A stretch of DNA of 64,000 nucleotides from Marsupella aquatica (Eukaryota > Marchantiophyta): the NCBI GenBank assembly GCA_973895155.1, contig OZ316894.1, positions 2,976,001 to 3,040,000 on the forward strand. Direction: 5' to 3'. The notes under the pieces are model-generated. The model made no database searches, had not been told where the DNA came from, and was given only the letters and a program-made list of their open reading frames with translations. This document shows positions 57,706 to 64,000 of this stretch, piece after piece. Made by a program: the position numbers and the translations under genes. Numbering within the stretch: position 1 is the first letter of the stretch; each line of letters opens with the position of its first letter.

Positions 57706-59696
57706 GCATGACGAGTAGCAAAGGCAACCCAAACTTGGCCCGAGGCAGTACTGGCACCCACGGGTAGCGAGATCCAGGTCAGCCTTCACAACCACCTCAG
57801 GTGCGGACACTCTTCTATTTGCTGATTTAGTTATGGCTTCCATCATTGCATTGCAAGTGAGTCAAGATATATATTGTTTTCCATAAATTGTGTTCAAGCT
57901 TTAGGTCTCCTAGGTTATCATCTTCGATATGAAAATTGCATGAGGTAGTGTTTTCATTGCATGTTTTCCCCTCTTCACCCAATTTATTAGCCAAACCAAC
58001 ACATTATGGTACAGACTTTCGTTGTAACCCACATGTGAAGTAAAATAACAAACCAAAAATGGATAAATTATGAACCCAAAAATTAGGATACACCTTTTAA
58101 ACCCAGAATTAGGGCACACGTAACATACCTAATATTACCTAATATAATACCAAACAATAAAATTTGGGTCGCAAAATTTGGGAAAGCATTACTAATACCC
58201 ATTGGCACCCATTGTTTGTCCACAAATAGCCAACTCTATCGGGTGTCCCCACTTTCTATCCTTCATAAGCTGATCGCCCTGCCTTCAGGACATGACCATG
58301 GCCCAAGTAGCTAGCCCTCAAAACTCAGAGTCTGTCTGGGGGTCCGTATGCCCGTCCGTATGGTCCACCCTTGGCTTCGCCCTTCCCATGACCTAACTAG
58401 CTCCTAACTCCAATCTAAGTCCCTTGTATGCGCCACTAGCTCAATGCATCACCTTTGCTAGTGCAACACTTTCTTGTCCACAAGTTTCCTCATAGTTAGT
58501 CCCCTCCAAATGGCCGTCCCTGGGGGCTTGGACCATAGAGGATCTTGGCGTCAGAGTTAGTGCTGTCGAAGCTAAGTGGTAGTATGGTGAAGTTTTGTGA
58601 CTCTTTTGTCACAATACCAAAGCAGCAAATTAGGGTAGATTATTATTGGGTCGTGTTTAGGGTTTGGGTTACCATAGAATTGTGTCGTCATACTCCCTAG
58701 AATAAAATTCTAATGTTTTCAATGTTTTTGCATCATCTATAATTTCCAAGAACATTATCCAAGATGCAAGGGATTCACATGTCTTGGAGGATATTCTCTT
58801 GGAGGAGTAAATTGTTGAACGATATGCTTTGGATGCAGAAGATAAAAAAATTTATCAAGATGATGATCCAAATGCTCTCACGGCTTTAGGAGCAAACTTC
58901 ACTATGAATGAGGGTATTGTCTAAGTATGAGTCTCTCCTTCCAACACTCTAGTATGCAAAGGTAATTCCATTATAATTAATACAAACAAATGGGAAAATG
59001 TCTGATTGCCAACTTTGTGGGGTTCTTTTACCAAGAACCATCAATTGTCCCTGACTCTCAACCTATATGACCTGCTTCCATTGGTGATCCTATTTAAGCT
59101 TTCTTTAGTTCTTGACTCTCATTCTACGGGACCTTTAGACACAAGTAATGTTTAGAGCACCACGTACCTCATCTTCCAACTACTATTGCATTTTTTGAGT
59201 GCTACCTGATGGTTACTTTTGTGGATAGGCTATTTGAGGACTCCGAGAGCTAAGCGAGTGACAAAATTGCATCAACTTTAGTCAATTCACATGGTTTTGG
59301 GGAGGTTGGTCATGCTTAGACTTTTGTTACAGGCGACAATGAGTTTGGGAGGTGTTCTTCTTTGATTATCCCTTAGTTGTATTCCCGGTTGTATTATTCC
59401 ACCCGTTGTGTAGGCCTCACCTATACGTTCTTAGTTGTTGTTGCAACGCATCTTGGCTCCAAAAATATCATTCAAACTGTTTACAAAATTATTCTCTTAC
59501 ATGTCCCTACTGCAGTAGATTGGCATGACTTTCAAAATGGTCATGGGCGACCTCACAATGGGTAGATAGTTGAAACAACAGTGATGTGTGGCAAGAGCTG
59601 AAGAATGAGATTGAGCAGAGGCAAGCAACTGAGATTGGTAAGTAATTGAATGTTATAGGCCCTAAATGATTTTTTAGGGTACTCAAGGGTTATGCT
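57706..59696. other. AT-rich intergenic, nothing recognised
   Basis: No gene found. Around 58720-58920 a short stretch can be read as coding-like with stops (ALDAEDKKIYQDDDPNAL), possibly an old transposon-ORF fragment. Confidence 0.4.
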
Positions 59697-59773
59697 TAGT
59701 GTAGTGTAGTGTAGTGTAGTGTAGTGTAGTGTAGTGTAGTGTAGTGTAGTGTAGTGTAGTGTAGTGTAGTGTA
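59697..59773. repeat. Pentanucleotide microsatellite (GTGTA)n
   Basis: 77 bases of uninterrupted TAGTG/GTGTA repeat, about 15 units, with no visible impurities. Confidence 0.98.
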
Positions 59774-62094
59774 CATTTTGCTGAAGTTTCAACATTGAAT
59801 CGGACTATAGGATTGAGATCATTGTGACACTCTATTATTGTTGTAAAGAAGTATGAAAAATCAGCCTGGACCTCTTTCAATGTTAGTGACAATCCTGACA
59901 GTGGGTGGATCAACCTCAATACATCACTAGGATCCTACCAAGTTAGATTGTAGGTCCCATACATTGCCATGTTCGATCAATGTGGCTTTCATTTTTTTAA
60001 CTATTGCCATGTTTGACACATAAGAATTCACATCAATTACGACACACACTCATAGCAAAGATTGCATTGCCGCGAGCAAAGGTTCTCAGACTAAAACTAT
60101 AGTCCTTCCAGCAGAAAATGCAGTACTACATTGTGACTTGCAACAATAGCAGCAAAGAGGTGACAAACTTGCAGCAAGCTAGAACATCCAAATTGCAGCC
60201 TGAACTCCAGCAAATAGGGCACAGACTTGTATCAGTAAATTGCAGCCCAAACTCCAACAAAGGGACCAGATTCACCGCCAAAAATTGCAGCCACAACCCA
60301 AACTCTCAAACAATAGCACATTTGTAACTTCTTTGGTCAAGCTCAAGCTAAAGTAACAGCAGAGCTTTAATGAACAATATGAGCCAAATTTTGCAAGAGA
60401 ATTGTGAACAAAATCCAGCCAAATTGATCAGGAAAAATCAAGCACAAAAATGATCAGCATTAGATCAGAAATATGCAGCACCCGGGGCAACACCCTCTGG
60501 CGGCCTGATGAGGCAATAGAGGAGGCAAGCAGCAAGGTTGGGCAGTGAGGCAACAAGAGCTTTGCAGGGCTGGCTATGGCAGCCACCATGTCTTTGAAGT
60601 GGGGAGGCGAGCAGGGCTGCTCCTTTGCTTTGCAAGGACTGCTAGGGCTGGAGCCTGGGAGTGCTGCAGTGAGTGGGTAGGCAGGCCCTGCATAGGCCTG
60701 GTTGGCAGCCCGTGTGAGGGACGGGCTAGGCATGACACCCCTCCAGTCTGTCCCATCTGGGGAGAGTGACCAGTACGCATGGGCAGAGCCTTAGAGGGTC
60801 TTTAAACCCCAAGTTTAACATTTTCTCTTCAATGTGACATTGGCCACCGTAGAGAAAAAACAAAAACCTGAAAGGCTACCTTGGTACATATTGAACCCGC
60901 TTAGTACAAAGATTGATGAGGGTGGAAATATTGCGAAATGTAGCTTTTTGGGGTATTCTTTGTTTTTCCTTGATCATTACATCTGAATGAATTTAAGGAG
61001 AACTGTCACATGGTGACCCCATGGTTTTGCAAGAAACAGGATAATAAGACCCCCAAAAGTCATTCAGATGGAGGTGCAATTTGGTATACTTTTGCCACTA
61101 AAAAACCCTTCATCATTTTGTTTGTAGGATACTTATTATGTCAAGGATGCCAAAAAGGCTACCCATGGGACCATACCCATCTTCCCAAAAAATACAACAC
61201 CATGGGACTAGATTTGAATAGTGGCACAAGAGTTTAAAGAATATATTTGACTTTCGAACAACACAATGGTGTGTTCAAAAAGCAATATCATGAATATTCA
61301 AGATGGAAGAGCTTTGATACATGTTCCTTGGCCAACTGTAGCTTTCAATCTTGTGCTTGTATTCAGAACCAAAGTTTTTGAATGTTAGTATCTTGGTTCA
61401 AATTGATACACTAGAGCCATCTTCAATACAAAATATCAATCAATCTATACACATTCAATTTGTTCTACTAAATTCATCATACAGTAGTGAAGGCGACTTC
61501 AAACTAGTAGTCCATATGTTGATGCATTATCTCTTTGTAACTCTAGAGATAAATTTATTTATTTTAATTACTCTGATATGCATCATCATGCTTATAAATA
61601 GAATAAGGTACATTGGGGATAATCCATTCTAACTTTTCTTGACCACTAGAAGATTTAGCCATACTTTGAGCCATGCCAATCTTTTTAACATTCATTTCTT
61701 TGCTATCCAAGCCAAAGGACACCCCACCTTGAAGTTTCCCAAAAGACTTGAAGCCTTAAGATCTTATCAATCATCTAAAGAATTATCATTTAATCATTCC
61801 TTTGTTATATGACCAAGCAATGCACCACCTTTAAGTTCCCAAAGATATTTCAACCTTTTAAAGATCTATCACTCGTTCATTTGCTATTCGGGCTAAAAAT
61901 TGTCTCCCCCCTAATTCTCACTTGTAGAAAATGAGAATTTAAAGAGAGACTACATTTGGTTAACAACTAAAAAAGGAGTGGAATGCATGAGTCCCTCTCA
62001 TCTTTGTTTATAATGCCCAAGAGTTTGCTAGAGTATGTAGCACAAATATCATAGAAAATGTAGTGCAAGTATAACATGCACCCTATAGAATGCA
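59774..62094. other. Intergenic, nothing recognised
   Basis: Mostly AT-rich. A GC-richer island at about 60476-60790 has overlapping frames on both strands and no recognised product. Around 60150-60310 a unit with ttgcagc(c/a)(c/a)aactcca(g/a)ca recurs three to four times. Confidence 0.45.
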
Positions 62095-62385
62095 TAATGT
62101 AGATTGTATACTAGTGTAACATGCATGTTTTAAATCATACCTAATGGCGTGCATACTCTGTATTGTACACTACAATATGCATGTGATACATTGTACATTG
62201 TAGCATGTATATTGTGAGTCAATTGTATACTCTTACATTGTAGCATGCATATTAAAGATTAAATATTATAGCATGCATGGTATATACAGTACATTGTAAC
62301 ACACACACTGTAGATTGTACACAATAAAATACATATTATAGATAGTGCATCGTAGCATGCATACTATAGATTGTATACTACTAGT
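62095..62385. repeat. Degenerate AT-rich repeat, (t)agcatgcat motif
   Basis: Units of about 30-45 bp combine agcatgcat(a/g) or a close variant with attgtacac/attgtatac; about eight are present. TATA- and palindrome-rich, resembling a decayed minisatellite. Confidence 0.7.
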
Positions 62386-63404
62386 GAATGTGCCCTTATT
62401 ATTTATGTAACCATATATAATAATTTTTCCTATTTTTTCTATTTAATTATACAAATTAATGGTTGATCATATTAGATATCATCACACTACCTAGAACACA
62501 AGTTCACATGGTCATAATATAGTTACATAGATCATAGATTAGAAATTGTAAATAACCTTTAAATCACATATTATGTTGATTAAAAAATATACATAATAAT
62601 CTAAAACATGCAATGATCAATCTCAAGTGAGATGCTGTAGCTATGGCTTTTAGTTGAAAATTTATCGTGTATGAGAAACTATCACTATTTTGGGTGGGGA
62701 GGGGGCAATTCACTTCCACAGACGTGGCATATGTGCGACAAAATATAGGCCCATATAAATGGGTGTGACAAAAGAGAAGTTTTGTGGAAGAACAAATATG
62801 GCATGCTTTATTGATTGATCGGCTTTAAAGAAAAATAAGCCTATTTAATTATAAAAAATACTTTAAAAAAAGGTTTGAAGGGTTTTTCAGTAAACAATGA
62901 CAAATTTTAAAGAAACAAAGGATGTTGCAAAATAAATTTGACTTATAAATTAGGGGGGTCAAGCTTGAAAATGTTGCATGCAATGTATGGCCCTCCGTAT
63001 AGTGACCCTTTCTCCCCCCCCCCGAGATCACTATCAATGTTACAACTGGTTATTATTTAGCTTTAAACATAGTTGTTGTGCAATCCATAAATAATTACAT
63101 TAAGTTTTTACATTATCAAGTGTCCAATAAGAAGGGTGATTGTCCTCGAGTGATTGTTAATCCTTGCCATAGTCTTTAGTTGCTAGATTAATATAGTTTC
63201 TTGCCGTGGTCTTCACCTATTGTATTGGTGTAATCTTTTGCGGTGTGGTTTTCAGTTGTTGTAATGGCATAATCTACCCTGAATTTGTGTAAGCTTCATT
63301 CAATCTTCTAGCTCTTTGAAGAGAAAACAAACTTATGATTCATAAAGATACTGATTGCAAAACTCCAGGAAGCGTGTTTATTAATTGTTTAACAATGCTC
63401 ATTG
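62386..63404. other. AT-rich intergenic, nothing recognised
   Basis: No gene or RNA recognised. Contains a C-run (ccccccccc) near 63014-63022. Confidence 0.5.
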
Positions 63405-63835
63405 CATCCTATAGCCTCTATGCTCTCTTGTCAGATTTATCGCCGCATCTCTCAATTTATTTGAGCTACTTCTATGGATAGTGTATCACATGCTACTCTG
63501 ATAGCTTCTGTGCTATATTGTCAGATTATCCGCTTTAGTCTCTTATTTGAGTTCGTGATACTATATCTCTAGTTCCATTCATTTGAGCTGCTTTCTAAAG
63601 ACAGTGTATCACATGCTACTCTAATAGCCTCTATGCTATCTTGTTATCCACTTTAGTCTCCTATTTGCATTCATGATAGCGTCCGTCATACCCCATCTCT
63701 CAGTTTATCGAAGCTGCTTCTAAGGATAATGTATCAAATGCTACTATAATAGTTTCTATATGCTATCTTGTCGGATTATCCGCCTTAGTCTCCTATTTGC
63801 ATCCATGATAGCGTCCGTCATATCGTGTTGCATCT
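63405..63835. repeat. ~124-bp tandem repeat array
   Basis: Three to four diverged units with ctatgctatcttgtcagatt, atccgctttagtctc(c/t)tatttg, gcgtccgtcat and gtgtatcacatgctact. The last marker occurs at 63481, 63604 and 63729, a 123-125 bp period. It may continue weakly to the window's end. Confidence 0.85.
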
Positions 63836-64000
63836 CGTGTCTTAACTGCTGCTATACCTATTTATTATTGCATTACTCAATGCTGATACAACAAAAAATG
63901 CTTAATCATTGGTATTTGCAACCTTGACGCAGTTACTTTGAGTTGCTCCATGCTCACAAAGGAGCAAATGCAAAACTTCACGAGACAAGAATTACAGGAT

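Noticed and set aside
60428-60780. Overlapping 60-100-residue frames in a GC-richer island
   Set aside because: Frames are open on both strands with Pro/Ala/Gly-rich composition, typical of GC-rich non-coding sequence.
1-64000. A new multi-gene defence or biosynthetic system
   Set aside because: The intact genes are unrelated single-copy eukaryotic functions separated by kilobases of transposon debris; nothing suggests a co-functional cluster.

Overview
This 64-kb window looks like nuclear DNA of a land plant, transposon-rich and gene-poor. The evidence is: intron-rich genes encoding the plant-type mismatch-repair protein MLH1 and the ESCRT-III subunit VPS2; an ASR (ABA/stress/ripening) gene, a plant-specific family; a Ty1/copia element with the usual plant initiator-tRNA-Met primer site; a PIF/Harbinger element; and short plant-type CCCTAAA telomere-like repeats. 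The exact lineage cannot be read from the sequence. A non-seed plant (bryophyte, lycophyte or fern) is my guess only. Four genes appear intact, all on the minus strand: ASR (25.4-25.9 kb), VPS2 (32.8-36.2 kb, ten exons), a single-exon alpha/beta hydrolase with a strikingly fungal-like sequence (46.3-47.8 kb) and MLH1 (49.0-55.4 kb, sixteen exons). I rebuilt the MLH1 and VPS2 exon chains by eye. Both keep an open frame through every GT-AG junction, at 2250 and 642 coding bases, and end in the family's expected C-terminal motif.

Layout. 1-5.6 kb: no convincing gene, but a dense cluster of the heptamer AAGTGCA/TGCACTT. 5.6-12.8 kb: a degraded LTR relic, then a complete but mutated Copia retrotransposon on the minus strand (6295-12807) with 421-bp LTRs, a GGCAC target duplication, primer site and polypurine tract. 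12.8-25.4 kb: mostly gene-free sequence with a 70-bp tandem duplication, an array of duplicated blocks, a truncated LTR relic of the same Copia group, a SINE-like repeat pair and a Myb/SANT-like transposon ORF relic. 25.4-27.5 kb: ASR, a 50-bp repeat array and a clean solo LTR with CATGG duplications. 27.5-32.8 kb: no recognised gene. 32.8-37.4 kb: VPS2 and its GC-richer upstream region.

37.466-43.516 kb is a PIF/Harbinger DNA transposon bounded by 17-bp terminal inverted repeats and an ACT duplication. It carries a Myb/SANT-like ORF on the plus strand, a decayed DDE transposase on the minus strand and two extra unrecognised ORFs. 43.8-45.8 kb holds two tandem-repeat arrays. 46.3-55.4 kb is the hydrolase plus MLH1 gene block, with a telo-box upstream of MLH1. 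55.4-64 kb is AT-rich and has no recognised gene. It contains a tRNA-like SINE head, a telomere-like tract, a pentanucleotide microsatellite and a 124-bp array.

The intact genes are unrelated housekeeping or stress functions (DNA mismatch repair, endosomal sorting, desiccation/ABA response, esterase-type metabolism). No operon-like system is expected or seen. The most unusual items are the fungal-like intronless hydrolase between plant sequences, the Harbinger transposase whose frame breaks exactly at a catalytic aspartate codon, the all-transition divergence between the Copia LTRs, and the unexplained heptamer cluster.
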